NCBI RefSeq assembly: GCF_900120005.1
Contig: NZ_LT635453.1
Location: 124,001-188,000, forward strand
DNA length: 64,000 bases
DNA from: Holdemania sp. Marseille-P2844
Lineage (GTDB): Bacteria; Bacillota_I; Bacilli_A; Erysipelotrichales; Erysipelotrichaceae
Direction: 5' to 3'
The notes under the pieces are model-generated. The model was not told where the DNA came from, made no database searches, and saw nothing but the letters and a program-made list of their open reading frames with translations. This document shows positions 18,984-27,598 of the stretch, in pieces (the stretch's first letter is position 1; the number at the start of each line of letters is the position of its first letter). The position numbers were made by a program, and so were the translations under genes.

Positions 18984-19817
18984 ATGATACGTTTGATCTT
19001 TTGCGACGTGGACGGAACGCTGGTTCAGGATAACGAGCAGGGGGAATACACGATTTCGGTGGAAAACCTCCGGGAAATCAACAAGACGGTGAACTCCGGC
19101 GTGCATTTCGCGCTGGCGACGGGGCGTCCCGCCGACTTTGTTCCGCGGACTTATGGCCGGCAGTTCAGCTTTGATACGGTCGCCTATTCCGGCGCTTACG
19201 TCACATCGCGCCAGAAGCTGATTTACGAAAGTGTATTTACGCTGGAAGAAGCGCGGCATGTCCATGCTTTGTTGGAAAATCAGCCGGCGGAACTGTTGTG
19301 CATCACGAATCAGAATGATTATTGCTTTGCGGATCGGAAACCGGAATACATCGACGAATTTTCCGATCCGGACAATGTGCCGGACCATCGGGAAATCCTG
19401 CCGTGGACACTTGCGGAGCTGAGCCATCGCAAACCTGAAATAACCTTTGTTTCGCTGGTGATTCTTTGCCATCAGCCGGAAACGTTAGCGCTGCTGGCCA
19501 GACAGGCTGCGCGATTGGGCTATGATCCGGTCATGACCCGCCATGATGGATACTCGATGATGAAACCCGGCGTCAACAAGGCCAGCGGAATTCAGAAGAT
19601 CGCCGCGCTCGACCATGTGCCGCTGTATGAGATCGCCGTTTTAGGGGATTCTATCAATGATCTGGAAATGTTTGAATTGATTGAAGAAAGCTACGCGATG
19701 GAAAAAAGCAATCCGGAAATCCTGGCGCGGGCTAAATATATTGTGCCCGACGTTGCCGCGGCGCTGCGCCGGATTCAGGAGAAAAACCGCGAAGAACAGG
19801 AGATGAGCAAGTGTTGA
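18984..19817 (+). CDS. Cof-type HAD-superfamily hydrolase
   Basis: 277 residues. Motif I CDVDGTLV (DxDGT) at residues 7-14, a C2-type cap, and motif III/IV VLGDSINDLEMFEL near residue 220, as in sugar- or nucleotide-phosphate phosphatases of the Cof/YbiV group. GTGAGG precedes the ATG. The stop overlaps the start of the next gene, so the two are co-transcribed. The natural substrate cannot be read from sequence. Confidence 0.9.
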   Translation: MIRLIFCDVDGTLVQDNEQGEYTISVENLREINKTVNSGVHFALATGRPADFVPRTYGRQFSFDTVAYSGAYVTSRQKLIYESVFTLEEARHVHALLENQPAELLCITNQNDYCFADRKPEYIDEFSDPDNVPDHREILPWTLAELSHRKPEITFVSLVILCHQPETLALLARQAARLGYDPVMTRHDGYSMMKPGVNKASGIQKIAALDHVPLYEIAVLGDSINDLEMFELIEESYAMEKSNPEILARAKYIVPDVAAALRRIQEKNREEQEMSKC

Positions 19818-20578
19818 AAATAACGAAAATACTGATTGCCCTGATGCTGGTCATGACGATCGGCGGTTGTGGAAAAAAGGCAAAGACGCCGGCCGAGGAT
19901 CATTCTGCCCCTGCCGAAACGACCTCGCCGCAGCCAACTGATGCACCGGAGGAGACTCCGGCGTCGGGCAAGGAGGATGGGGAAGGAGATATTCTTATGG
20001 AAGTTCCAGATCTGACCAGTCTTGAAAGCATTACGCTGATCGTCAACAAGCAGCGTCCCTTAGGCAAAGATTATGAACCGGCCGACCTTGTGAAACCAGA
20101 TGTGCCGCTGGCCAAGTCCTCCGTCACGCTGCGTCAGGAGGCGGCGGACGCGATGAAAATCATGTTTGACGCCGCAAAAGAAGACGGCATTTCTTTAATG
20201 ATCGGCAGCGGCTACCGTTCTTATGATTATCAGAAAAATCTGTATAACAACTATGTCGCCCGCGACGGCGAGGAAGAAGCCAGCCGCTATTCCGCCAAAC
20301 CAGGCCAGAGCGAGCACCAGACCGGACTGGCCGCCGATTTATCCGGAACGAACGGCAGCTGTTATCTCAAAGGCTGTTTCAAGGATACCGACGAAGGCGT
20401 CTGGCTGAAAGAAAACGCCTGGAAATACGGCTTCATCCTGCGCTATCCGGAAGGCAAGGAAGAAATCACCGGTTATATCTTCGAACCGTGGCATTACCGC
20501 TATTTCGGCACGGAAGAAGCGCAGAAAATCTATGAAAGCGGTTTAACCGTAGAAGAATATTACAATTTACTGGATTAG
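19811..20578 (+). CDS. D-Ala-D-Ala carboxypeptidase-like lipoprotein (M15B, VanY family)
   Basis: 255 residues with a GTG start at 19811 (AGGAG 8 nt upstream), overlapping the HAD stop. A lipoprotein signal with lipobox TIGGC (Cys20) is followed by a Pro/Thr/Glu linker (24-62). The peptidase domain carries SGYRS (133-137), the zinc ligands H169 and D176 in SEHQTGLAADL, and H228 in EPWHYRY. It is expected to trim the terminal D-Ala from peptidoglycan stem peptides on the outer face of the membrane. No vanR/S/H/A genes accompany it, so a glycopeptide-resistance role is not supported. Confidence 0.9.
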   Translation: MLKITKILIALMLVMTIGGCGKKAKTPAEDHSAPAETTSPQPTDAPEETPASGKEDGEGDILMEVPDLTSLESITLIVNKQRPLGKDYEPADLVKPDVPLAKSSVTLRQEAADAMKIMFDAAKEDGISLMIGSGYRSYDYQKNLYNNYVARDGEEEASRYSAKPGQSEHQTGLAADLSGTNGSCYLKGCFKDTDEGVWLKENAWKYGFILRYPEGKEEITGYIFEPWHYRYFGTEEAQKIYESGLTVEEYYNLLD

Positions 20579-20650
20579 GCTTTTCAATTTCTAATTCATC
20601 TTCTATAATGGGGCTGTTTTTGAGCCAATGAAGAAGATGAAGGAGCAGCG

Positions 20651-21445
20651 ATGAAGAAAAAATGTCTCTTTTTTGATATTGACGGTACGCTGGTGGATGA
20701 ACAGACGCACCAGATTCCGCAAAGTACGATTGAAGCCCTGCACACGGCCCGGCGCAACGGCAGCGTTGTATTTATCAACACCGGCCGGCCCTATTCCCAC
20801 GTTTCAGCGAGGATCAAAGCTTTGAATTTTGACGGCTACTGCTGCGGCTGCGGTACGGAAATTCTGGTTCAGGGAAAACCCCTCTACCGTCATCAGATTC
20901 CACAAACCGTCTGCCAGCAGATCAAGGAAAAAGCCGACGCGTGCCGGATCGACGTATTCGGTGAAAATACGCCGACCTGTTACGTCAGCCTGGGACATGT
21001 GGAGAACGGTTTTGTGAAGTCGATGGAGATTCTGCACAGCGAAGGCTTCAACAACATTGTTCCCTGGATTGACCACCGCTCCGAATTCGTAAAGTTCTGC
21101 ATCGCTTATGATCAGCGCAGCGATCTGGAAGACTTCAAACATTTTTTGAAGCAGAAAGAATTTGCGTTTATCGACCGTTTCGACGGATTCGCGGAGATTG
21201 TCCCTCAGGCTTGCAGCAAAGCGACGGCGATTGACGTCGTGCGGGAAAAATACAATGTTGATCTGCAGGACTGCTACGTCTTCGGCGACAGCACGAACGA
21301 TCTGCCCATGCTCAAACATGTGCCGCACAGCGTTTTAATGGGTAACGGTACGCCTTCCCTGCAGCCTGTCGTTGAAAAGGTCACGGCCCCGATTGATCAG
21401 GATGGCATTGCGAAAGCGCTGAAAGAATACGGCTTGATCGGCTGA
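20651..21445 (+). CDS. Cof-type HAD-superfamily hydrolase
   Basis: 264 residues with FFDIDGTLVDEQTH at the N-terminus and VFGDSTNDLPMLKHV near residue 216, the full set of HAD motifs. It is a paralogue of the phosphatase at 18984 but diverged. GAAGGAGCAGCG precedes the ATG; TATAAT at 20604-20609 may be its own -10. Transcription ends at the hairpin at 21464, behind which a group II intron has inserted. Confidence 0.9.
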   Translation: MKKKCLFFDIDGTLVDEQTHQIPQSTIEALHTARRNGSVVFINTGRPYSHVSARIKALNFDGYCCGCGTEILVQGKPLYRHQIPQTVCQQIKEKADACRIDVFGENTPTCYVSLGHVENGFVKSMEILHSEGFNNIVPWIDHRSEFVKFCIAYDQRSDLEDFKHFLKQKEFAFIDRFDGFAEIVPQACSKATAIDVVREKYNVDLQDCYVFGDSTNDLPMLKHVPHSVLMGNGTPSLQPVVEKVTAPIDQDGIAKALKEYGLIG

Positions 21446-21463
21446 ATTGATATAAAAAAGCAG

Positions 21464-21500
21464 AAACCTTCCGGCTTGCAAGATGTCGGAAGGTTTTATT
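21464..21500 (+). terminator. Terminator of the HAD gene, insertion site of the intron
   Basis: AAACCTTCCG pairs with CGGAAGGTTT (loop ~13 nt), followed by TATTC. The group II intron begins 2 nt further on. Confidence 0.85.
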
Positions 21501-21501
21501 C

Positions 21502-23423
21502 GTGTGCCGGGCATGGCATACATCTAGTTGGTGAAAATCCAACCACGGGTATTTACCGCCAAGTGTAGTGAACCACAAGTCGTTAGCAGTGATGTTAAGG
21601 GTGAAGGAAGTGGTGTAGCAAAATCTTCGAGGTTACGAACAGAAACCTGATGAGGCTAAATGGTGGATAAGGTTGCGAAACAAACCAAAGTCCAAAAGGT
21701 AAACGTAAAACCAAGACAGTAAATCAGGAACTTGTGAAGATAGGAAAGAGATGTATGTCTTACCCCGGGAGGTCTTGTGAACGATGAAGTCCAATAAACT
21801 TTAAAATCAGGGATGGTAGCATCGGTCGAAAAAGGTTTATCACAAGAAGTCAGCTGAGGTCATATTAGTTATCCAGCCTAGATAACGAAGGACTTAATGT
21901 ATGTATAGTGTGAATCACTATGAGAAAATGTTCAAGCAATCCGAAAATGAGGATACTCTGAAACAATGAATCGTAATCATTGATGAGGAAAGTAGTGGGG
22001 ATGGTCTTGGATAAATCTACGAGTAGAGGAGGAACAGCGAATGAGATTGATAGAAAAGATGCTAAGTAAAAGAAATATGGAACTGGCGATAAAGAAAGTC
22101 AAGAGTAACAAAGGCGCACCGGGTGTTGATAACATGATGGTGGAAGAAATTGACAAATATTTTGAAATACATGGAGAGGAAATTATAACCGCAATCATGA
22201 ATATGAAATATAAACCAAAGCCAGTAAGGAGAGTCTATATACCAAAAGCAGATGGAAAGCAAAGACCGCTAGGTATACCGACAGTAACAGATAGAGTAAT
22301 ACAACAAGCATTAGCGCAGATACTGAGCGAAATATATGAACCACATTTCAGTGAAAACAGTTATGGGTTTCGCCCCAATAGAAGTGCACATAATGCGATG
22401 GAACAAGTATTAGAATATCTAAACGAAGGATACGAATGGGTTATTGACATAGATATAGAAAAATATTTCGATACAGTACATCATGACAAGTTAATCTCAA
22501 TACTTAGAGAACATGTGAATGAAAGAGAAATACTGCATCTGATACGTTCGTTCTTAAAAGCAGGAGTTATGGAAGATGGACTAGTAAGTCCAAATGAAGC
22601 AGGAGTACCACAAGGAGGACCACTCAGTCCAGTACTATCAAATATATATTTAGATAAGCTTGATAAAGAACTTGAAGAGAGAGGGCTGCGCTTTGTGAGG
22701 TACGCTGATGATGGTAACATCTTCGTAAAGAGCGAAATGGCAGCAGAAAGAGTAATGAAATCAATCACATGGTGGCTAGAAAGAAAACTATTCTTAAAAG
22801 TGAGTGCGACAAAGACCAAAATCGTAAGACCGACGAAAAGTAATTTTCTAGGTTTTACGTTCTGGAAAGGAAGTATGGGATGGAAGTGTAGGCCAAGCGA
22901 TAACAGGAAAGCGAAGTTATGCATGAAAATCAAAGAAATACTAAAACGGAAACACGCAGTAGCAAGACCATTAGCAGAGACATTTAAAAGAATAAACCAA
23001 ATTATACGAGGATGGATAAACTATTTCCGTATCGGAAGTATGAAACAATTCTTGGATAAATTCGGACAATGGTTAAGACACAAAATAAGAGTGGTTATTA
23101 TTAAGCAATGGAAGATACCGAAACGGATTTATATAAATCTGCAAAGACTGAATAAACTGCAAAATTTTTCCTTTACAGAGGAAGACATATTTAAAGTAGC
23201 AAATTCAAGACTAGGATGGTATCGAAGATGTGGAATGAATGTGGTAAACTACATCTTAAATCCCAGAATACTAGCCATAAAGAAAAAGGAAAGACAAGGC
23301 TTAGTCAATCCTTTAGAGTACTATCTAAGTTATTCGTGACAGCAATACATATGTAGCGCCGTATACGAGATCCGTACGTACGGTGCAATGGGAGGGGCGA
23401 AATTTATTTTCCCTCTACCCTAT
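21502..23423 (+). mobile_element. Group IIC intron (retroelement, full length)
   Basis: The 5' end is GTGTG (matches GUGYG), followed by CCGGGCATGGCATACATC, closely like the well-studied Oceanobacillus group IIC ribozyme (from memory). Further ribozyme landmarks are CTTACCCCGGGAGGTCTTG near 21758 and AGAAGTCAGC at 21846. Domain V is at 23354-23388 (GCCGTATACG ... CGTACGTACGGTGC) and domain VI at 23389-23423 (GGGAGGGG ... CCCTCTACCC) with a candidate branch A. Location directly behind an intrinsic terminator is the hallmark of class C target choice. The internal ORF encodes the maturase. Confidence 0.92.
22041..23339 (+). CDS. ltrA: Group II intron reverse transcriptase/maturase
   Basis: 432 residues encoded in intron domain IV. 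The reverse transcriptase block holds RPLGIPTVTDRVIQQAL, the QGGPLSPVLSNIYLD motif and the active-site RYADD. Downstream is the maturase domain X (RGWINYFRIGSM). No HNH endonuclease domain follows, consistent with class C introns that use single-stranded or stem-loop targets. RBS AGAGGAGGAACAGCG. The frame is open throughout, so the element may be active. Codon use (many AGA, ATA) is far more AT-rich than the neighbours. Confidence 0.95.
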   Translation: MRLIEKMLSKRNMELAIKKVKSNKGAPGVDNMMVEEIDKYFEIHGEEIITAIMNMKYKPKPVRRVYIPKADGKQRPLGIPTVTDRVIQQALAQILSEIYEPHFSENSYGFRPNRSAHNAMEQVLEYLNEGYEWVIDIDIEKYFDTVHHDKLISILREHVNEREILHLIRSFLKAGVMEDGLVSPNEAGVPQGGPLSPVLSNIYLDKLDKELEERGLRFVRYADDGNIFVKSEMAAERVMKSITWWLERKLFLKVSATKTKIVRPTKSNFLGFTFWKGSMGWKCRPSDNRKAKLCMKIKEILKRKHAVARPLAETFKRINQIIRGWINYFRIGSMKQFLDKFGQWLRHKIRVVIIKQWKIPKRIYINLQRLNKLQNFSFTEEDIFKVANSRLGWYRRCGMNVVNYILNPRILAIKKKERQGLVNPLEYYLSYS

Positions 23424-23745
23424 TGAAAAACGCATGAAATTGAAGAAGGTTTCTGGAAAAATAAGTTTTCTGTAGGAGCTTTCGATTTGAACGCGTGATT
23501 TCAGCGCTGTTTTAATCCGCAAATCCTGTTTTATTCTGGGCGGTCACAACGACTGCATGCAGGGAAAAACAGGATAGACAAACGATTATAAAATGATTTT
23601 CGTCTATCAAATCAATAAAAAAACCGGCCGCAGTGCTTGCAAGTTTGGATAATCGCTGAAAAGCGGGGCCGGAAATTTATGATCAAAAGGATGTCTGAAA
23701 AAAGATCGGTGCCCATCCTGCCGCAGTGACTGTCTGATCAGGACG
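23424..23745. other. Non-coding gap with two hairpins
   Basis: After the intron, ATCCTGTTTT (23523-23532) is the exact inverse of AAAACAGGAT (23566-23575), a 10-bp stem with a 33-nt loop and no T-run on either strand. The second hairpin is the terminator listed at 23624. No gene is visible. Confidence 0.6.
23624..23672 (-). terminator. Terminator of the diguanylate cyclase gene
   Basis: On the minus strand CCGGCCCCGC (23663-23672) pairs with GCGGCCGG (23624-23631), followed by TTTTTTT. The loop is long (about 31 nt). Confidence 0.65.
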
Positions 23746-25662
23746 CTAGTGTTGCGCCGGAGGATCTTCCCGATGAACCGGGCGGTCCAGATCCTTTGCC
23801 GTTTTAGAATCCACAGGCGAGGTCCGCAGGTAAAAACTGTTTTTCCCCTGCCGTTTTGCCTGATACATTGCTATATCTGCGGCGTCATACAGCTGATCAT
23901 AAGTCGTGCCGTCGATGGGCGCGTAGGCAATGCCGATGCTGACGGAAAACGTTCCGGCTTTTTCCGCAGCGAGCCGTTTAAGAATATGCGAAGCTTTCTG
24001 AACCGCAATCATCGGATCGCGGGTTTGTCCCATGAAAACCATGAATTCATCCCCGCCCAGTCTTCCGATCACGTCGTTCTGGCGAAATTCGGATTTAAGC
24101 AGCTCTACGAGGTCAATCAGGATCTGATCGCCGATCCGGTGACCCCGCGTATCGTTAATCTCTTTAAAATTATCAATGTCCAGTAAGAACAAAAAGCCGG
24201 TTTCCTCTTCATTCAGATGTTCGGTGATCTGCGCTTTGGTTGCTTCCCGGTTCAAGGCGCCGGTCATCGCGTCAGTGGAAGATTTTTCGATCAATCGTTC
24301 CTCCTTGGATTTCTGATCCTGAATGTCGGCGATCTTTCCGATAATGGATAACGGCCGCCCGCCGCGCTCGCGCAGCGTTTGTCCCTGGCAGGAAACCCAG
24401 CGGTAATTCCCGGCACGGGTCTGGAAACGAACGTCGATGCGGTATAAGGTATCAACGGCGGCCTGGGACGCTGTTTTCAGCATGGTGATCAAAGTGGTCT
24501 GGTCATCCAGATGGATCAAAGGCATGGCCCCCGGGCTGTCCATGGGGTAAAGAATCAGATCAGCCGGCACGTTAAATCGTTCCGCAATGTTGGGCGTAAA
24601 TGTCAGCCGCTGTGTTTTACAGGAATATTCAAATAAAATGGTATCCGAGAATTGTGCGAGCAGATCGTAGCGCGCCTGATTGTGCAAAATTTTCTTCCGC
24701 TGCCAGATAAAAATAGTGATGATCATTCCAGCGAGCAAAATCAGAAAGAGAATCAGCGAAGCAGTTAAAACCGCGGCGTTTTGGCTGATCAGCTTGGAAT
24801 ATCCCTTAAATTCGTAAGGATAAGCGATCGTCAGCAGCAGCCAGTCGTTATAGCCCAGAGCGGAAATCGTGAGATACAACGCGCGGTTTTTCGTGCCTTT
24901 GACCAGCAGCATATCGCTTTCGCCCCGGTTCAGCGCCGCTTCCACATGGGCGATCGCATCTTCAGAAACGCCGATGTTCTCCAGTTCCGACTGAAGCTGA
25001 TAAGGAATTTCCGGCCATCCAAACGGCTCGAGTATAATTTCGCCGTCGCGGCGGATCAGAAAATTCTGGGCATATTCTTCATTTCTGGCATTGGGAACAC
25101 TGACGAACAGATTGGCGTTAAGAATGCTGTGGAAGGCGCCGATCACCTGACCTTTCTGGATCACCGGGACAGAAACGCTGATCAGGGCGTCCGTCCCGTA
25201 TTGTTTTTGGCGGAACAGATCCGAAACGTAAGGATGGCCGTCCAGCAAGTTTTGGATCCCCTGCGGATCAGTTCCCGGCACCGGCGTATTGACCATGGAT
25301 TGCAGCGTCTGAGCGGAAACATATTGAATATCCCGAACCGTATTGAAGTTTTCAATGGCAGTCAGATAGGATTGCGTCCAGGGGCTGTTGGGATCGGTGT
25401 CGGACGTCTGGTAAATTGCCGCGATGGCTTCCAGACTGCGCTGGGTATCTTCAATGGCATTGATCGCTTCTAATTCCTGCTGCTGATGAGAAACGCTCAG
25501 GATTTCACTGATCAGTTTCTGAAAAACCTCTTCATTGCGCTTTTGATTGATCTGAAGCAGACCGGCAATCACCAAAAGCGACACGATCAGACTGCCGGCG
25601 ATCAAAAACCAGCTTGTACGGAAAACCGTCTTTTTTTGAGAGAAATTCGTTTTGTGTTTCAT
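23746..25662 (-). CDS. Membrane diguanylate cyclase with extracellular sensor and PAS domain
   Basis: 638 residues. TM1 at ~15-37, an extracytoplasmic double-Cache-like sensor (~38-285), TM2 at ~290-315, a PAS-type domain (~330-450, DQKSKEERLIEKSSTDAMTG linker) and a GGDEF domain with intact active site RLGGDEF near residue 537 and an upstream RQND inhibitory I-site. It should make cyclic di-GMP in response to an external ligand and be product-inhibited. No EAL domain is fused or nearby. It is one of only three minus-strand genes right of oriC, thus transcribed against replication, which supports later acquisition. Confidence 0.92.
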   Translation of the reverse strand: MKHKTNFSQKKTVFRTSWFLIAGSLIVSLLVIAGLLQINQKRNEEVFQKLISEILSVSHQQQELEAINAIEDTQRSLEAIAAIYQTSDTDPNSPWTQSYLTAIENFNTVRDIQYVSAQTLQSMVNTPVPGTDPQGIQNLLDGHPYVSDLFRQKQYGTDALISVSVPVIQKGQVIGAFHSILNANLFVSVPNARNEEYAQNFLIRRDGEIILEPFGWPEIPYQLQSELENIGVSEDAIAHVEAALNRGESDMLLVKGTKNRALYLTISALGYNDWLLLTIAYPYEFKGYSKLISQNAAVLTASLILFLILLAGMIITIFIWQRKKILHNQARYDLLAQFSDTILFEYSCKTQRLTFTPNIAERFNVPADLILYPMDSPGAMPLIHLDDQTTLITMLKTASQAAVDTLYRIDVRFQTRAGNYRWVSCQGQTLRERGGRPLSIIGKIADIQDQKSKEERLIEKSSTDAMTGALNREATKAQITEHLNEEETGFLFLLDIDNFKEINDTRGHRIGDQILIDLVELLKSEFRQNDVIGRLGGDEFMVFMGQTRDPMIAVQKASHILKRLAAEKAGTFSVSIGIAYAPIDGTTYDQLYDAADIAMYQAKRQGKNSFYLRTSPVDSKTAKDLDRPVHREDPPAQH

Positions 25663-26097
25663 GGATCTTCACCCGTTTTCTAAGGAGAAAAAGTCGTCTT
25701 CTGACCTTGTGCACGTGAAAAGCAAATATTACCGACGTTTTAATGAAACAAAGAAGAAGAAAAACGGAAAAAGAATTCCGGTTTATATTTCTTCCGGAAA
25801 TCAGCGTTATTGATTTTCAGGTTTTGTTTTTCTGGTTTGTAATTGCGGAATTATCCCTGGGATAAACTGGTAAAATGATAAATTGAATTCAGGAATAAAG
25901 AGTATCTTTATTGTATAGCTTTCAATCGGGAGAATCAAGAACAGGGCTTAAAAAGGTGCGCCAGAAGCGCCGAGAAATTCAGTAAAAGAGATGCTGAGGA
26001 AGCGGCCGAAATTGCCTTGATCTGAGTGAAAATAAAAAAAACTTCTTTCATTTTATCAAAAAAGGAGAAATCAGAGGGGGAAGTCGGCGGAGTTTAG
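25663..26097. other. Intergenic region between the GGDEF gene and rpmH
   Basis: About 430 bp without a credible gene. It must hold the promoter for the leftward GGDEF gene; no clear -35/-10 pair was recognised. A 15-bp palindrome TTATCCCTGGGATAA lies at 25851-25865. Confidence 0.5.
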
Positions 26098-26127
26098 TTG
26101 ACTTTTACAGAAAAACTATTGTATAAT
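26098..26127 (+). promoter_or_regulatory. rpmH promoter
   Basis: TTGACT (26098-26103), 18-bp spacer, TATAAT (26122-26127), 54 bp upstream of the rpmH ATG. Confidence 0.75.
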
Positions 26128-26180
26128 GTACCAGCAATTGCTCATTATTGTATAAAAAGAACTGGAGGTGGCTCTTTAAT

Positions 26181-26315
26181 ATGAAAAGAACTTATCAACC
26201 GAGCAAAAGAAAACACCAAAAAGTCCACGGTTTCAGAGCCCGCATGAAAACGGTCGGAGGACGTAAAGTTTTAGCCCGCCGTCGTGCTAAAGGCAGAAAG
26301 ATCTTGTCGGCATAA
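26181..26315 (+). CDS. rpmH: 50S ribosomal protein L34
   Basis: 44 residues: starts [20 protein letters not shown] and ends [12 protein letters not shown], the very basic and nearly invariant L34 sequence. RBS GGAGGTG 12 nt upstream. First gene of rpmH-rnpA-yidC-jag. In most Firmicutes rpmH is the direct neighbour of dnaA, with oriC between; here 7 kb lies in between. Confidence 0.98.
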   Translation: MKRTYQPSKRKHQKVHGFRARMKTVGGRKVLARRRAKGRKILSA

Positions 26316-26318
26316 AAT

Positions 26319-26342
26319 AGTCACCCACAGGTGGCTTTTTTA
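26319..26342 (+). terminator. Terminator/attenuator between rpmH and rnpA
   Basis: AGTCACC (26319-26325), loop CACA, GGTGGCT (26330-26336), then TTTTTT. It is 4 bp after the rpmH stop and 10 bp before the rnpA ATG, so most transcripts are expected to stop here, giving high L34 and low RNase P protein. Confidence 0.85.
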
Positions 26343-26352
26343 ATAAATCAAG

Positions 26353-26691
26353 ATGAAGAAAAAATATCGGATCAAAAAAGCCGGCGAATTTCAAACGATT
26401 ATTGAGCATCGGAAATTTGTCAGCTGCCCTTCTTTCGTACTGTATGTCAAAGCACGCAAAGAGGAGCACAGCCGGATCGGAATTTCTGTCGGCAAGAAAT
26501 TGGGCAATGCCGTGGTCAGAAACAAAACCAAGCGTCAGGTGCGGATGATGTTTCAGGAAATTTATGATTTTGATGAAAATTTTGACGGAATTTTAATCGT
26601 CAGGAAAAAGTTTCTGGAACAAAGTTATGCAGACAACAAAAAAGACTTGGAAAGCCTTATTAAAAAAGTTAAAATAAAGAAGTACGCATGA
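26353..26691 (+). CDS. rnpA: Ribonuclease P protein component
   Basis: 112 residues, protein subunit for tRNA 5' maturation. The family signature RIGISVGKKLGNAVVRNKTKRQVR (partly quoted as GNAVVRNKTKRQVR) is at residues ~38-60, with a K/R-rich RNA-binding surface. Its ATG at 26353 has only a weak RBS (TCAAG), which together with the preceding terminator predicts low expression relative to rpmH. Confidence 0.96.
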   Translation: MKKKYRIKKAGEFQTIIEHRKFVSCPSFVLYVKARKEEHSRIGISVGKKLGNAVVRNKTKRQVRMMFQEIYDFDENFDGILIVRKKFLEQSYADNKKDLESLIKKVKIKKYA

Positions 26692-26713
26692 TTATTCAGT
26701 TAAGGAGAGTTCA

Positions 26714-27583
26714 ATGAGAAATCGTAAAAAACAGTTGCTTCTGCTGTTGGTCTTCGTCGCGCTGCTGTTTTTGGCAAGCGGATGCACATCACCAGTAGAT
26801 CCGGAAACAAAAGAAGTTATTCAAATCACATCAGAGACGACGTTTAAGTATATGATGGCCAATGAAAACTGGTTCAACGCATTCTTCGTCTTCCCGTTAT
26901 CGAAGTTAATTAACTTCCTGACGCCGTATGTCGGAGTCGCGCTGTCCGTTTCCATCGTCACCCTGCTGGTTCATCTGATCACGCTGATCTTCACGATCAA
27001 GTCGACGGTCATGACTCAGAAGATGCAGGTCATCCAGCCGGAAATGAACCGGATCACGAAAAAGTACGAAGGCAAGACCGACGAGCGTTCCCAGATGGCG
27101 CAGGCTCAGGAAATGCAGCGCTTATACAAGGAAAACGGCATCAATCCGTTCGGCGCAATTATTTCCTCTTTCATTCAGCTGCCGATCATCATGGCGGTTT
27201 ACATGTCGGTTCAGCGTGCTGAATCCGTCGTTAACGGCACGATGTGGGGCTTAAGTCTGAAAGAAACGCCGCTGCATGGCATTATGTCGGGACAGTGGCT
27301 GTATCTGGTATTGTTTGTCATCATGGCGATCTGCCAGATCGGTTCGATGATGCTGCCGCAGTTCTTAGCGACGCAGAAAGCGAAGAAGGAAGCCGCCGCA
27401 CATCATAAAAAGTATGAAAAGACCAAGCAGCCAGGCGGCAATATGATGATCTACATGATGGTCTTCATCCTTGTCATCTCCGTTAACTGGCCGGCAGCCA
27501 TGACGATTTACTGGGCTGTTTCTTCGCTGGTTATGATCTTTAAGACCTTGTTCGTTCAGTTTATCTATATCGATAAGAAATAG
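26714..27583 (+). CDS. yidC: Membrane protein insertase YidC (SpoIIIJ type)
   Basis: 289 residues. Lipoprotein signal with lipobox LASGC (Cys24), then five transmembrane segments of the Oxa1/YidC fold: the first near residue 55-80, the cytoplasmic loop with QKMQVIQPEMNRITKKYEG, and hydrophobic segments around 150-170, 195-215 and 245-275. Inserts membrane proteins with or without SecYEG; in spore formers the SpoIIIJ version is also needed in the forespore. Good RBS AAGGAGAG. Followed after 15 bp by jag. Confidence 0.96.
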   Translation: MRNRKKQLLLLLVFVALLFLASGCTSPVDPETKEVIQITSETTFKYMMANENWFNAFFVFPLSKLINFLTPYVGVALSVSIVTLLVHLITLIFTIKSTVMTQKMQVIQPEMNRITKKYEGKTDERSQMAQAQEMQRLYKENGINPFGAIISSFIQLPIIMAVYMSVQRAESVVNGTMWGLSLKETPLHGIMSGQWLYLVLFVIMAICQIGSMMLPQFLATQKAKKEAAAHHKKYEKTKQPGGNMMIYMMVFILVISVNWPAAMTIYWAVSSLVMIFKTLFVQFIYIDKK

Positions 27584-27598
27584 AAAAGAAGGGACTTT

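Noticed and set aside
19811-20578. VanY as part of a glycopeptide-resistance cluster
   Set aside because: No vanR, vanS, vanH, ligase or vanX gene is nearby; the gene is paired with a HAD phosphatase.
25708-25723. CACGTGAAA core resembling a fourth parS
   Set aside because: Only the central half matches; five mismatches to TGTTTCACGTGAAACA at the flanks, and it lies in a different region.
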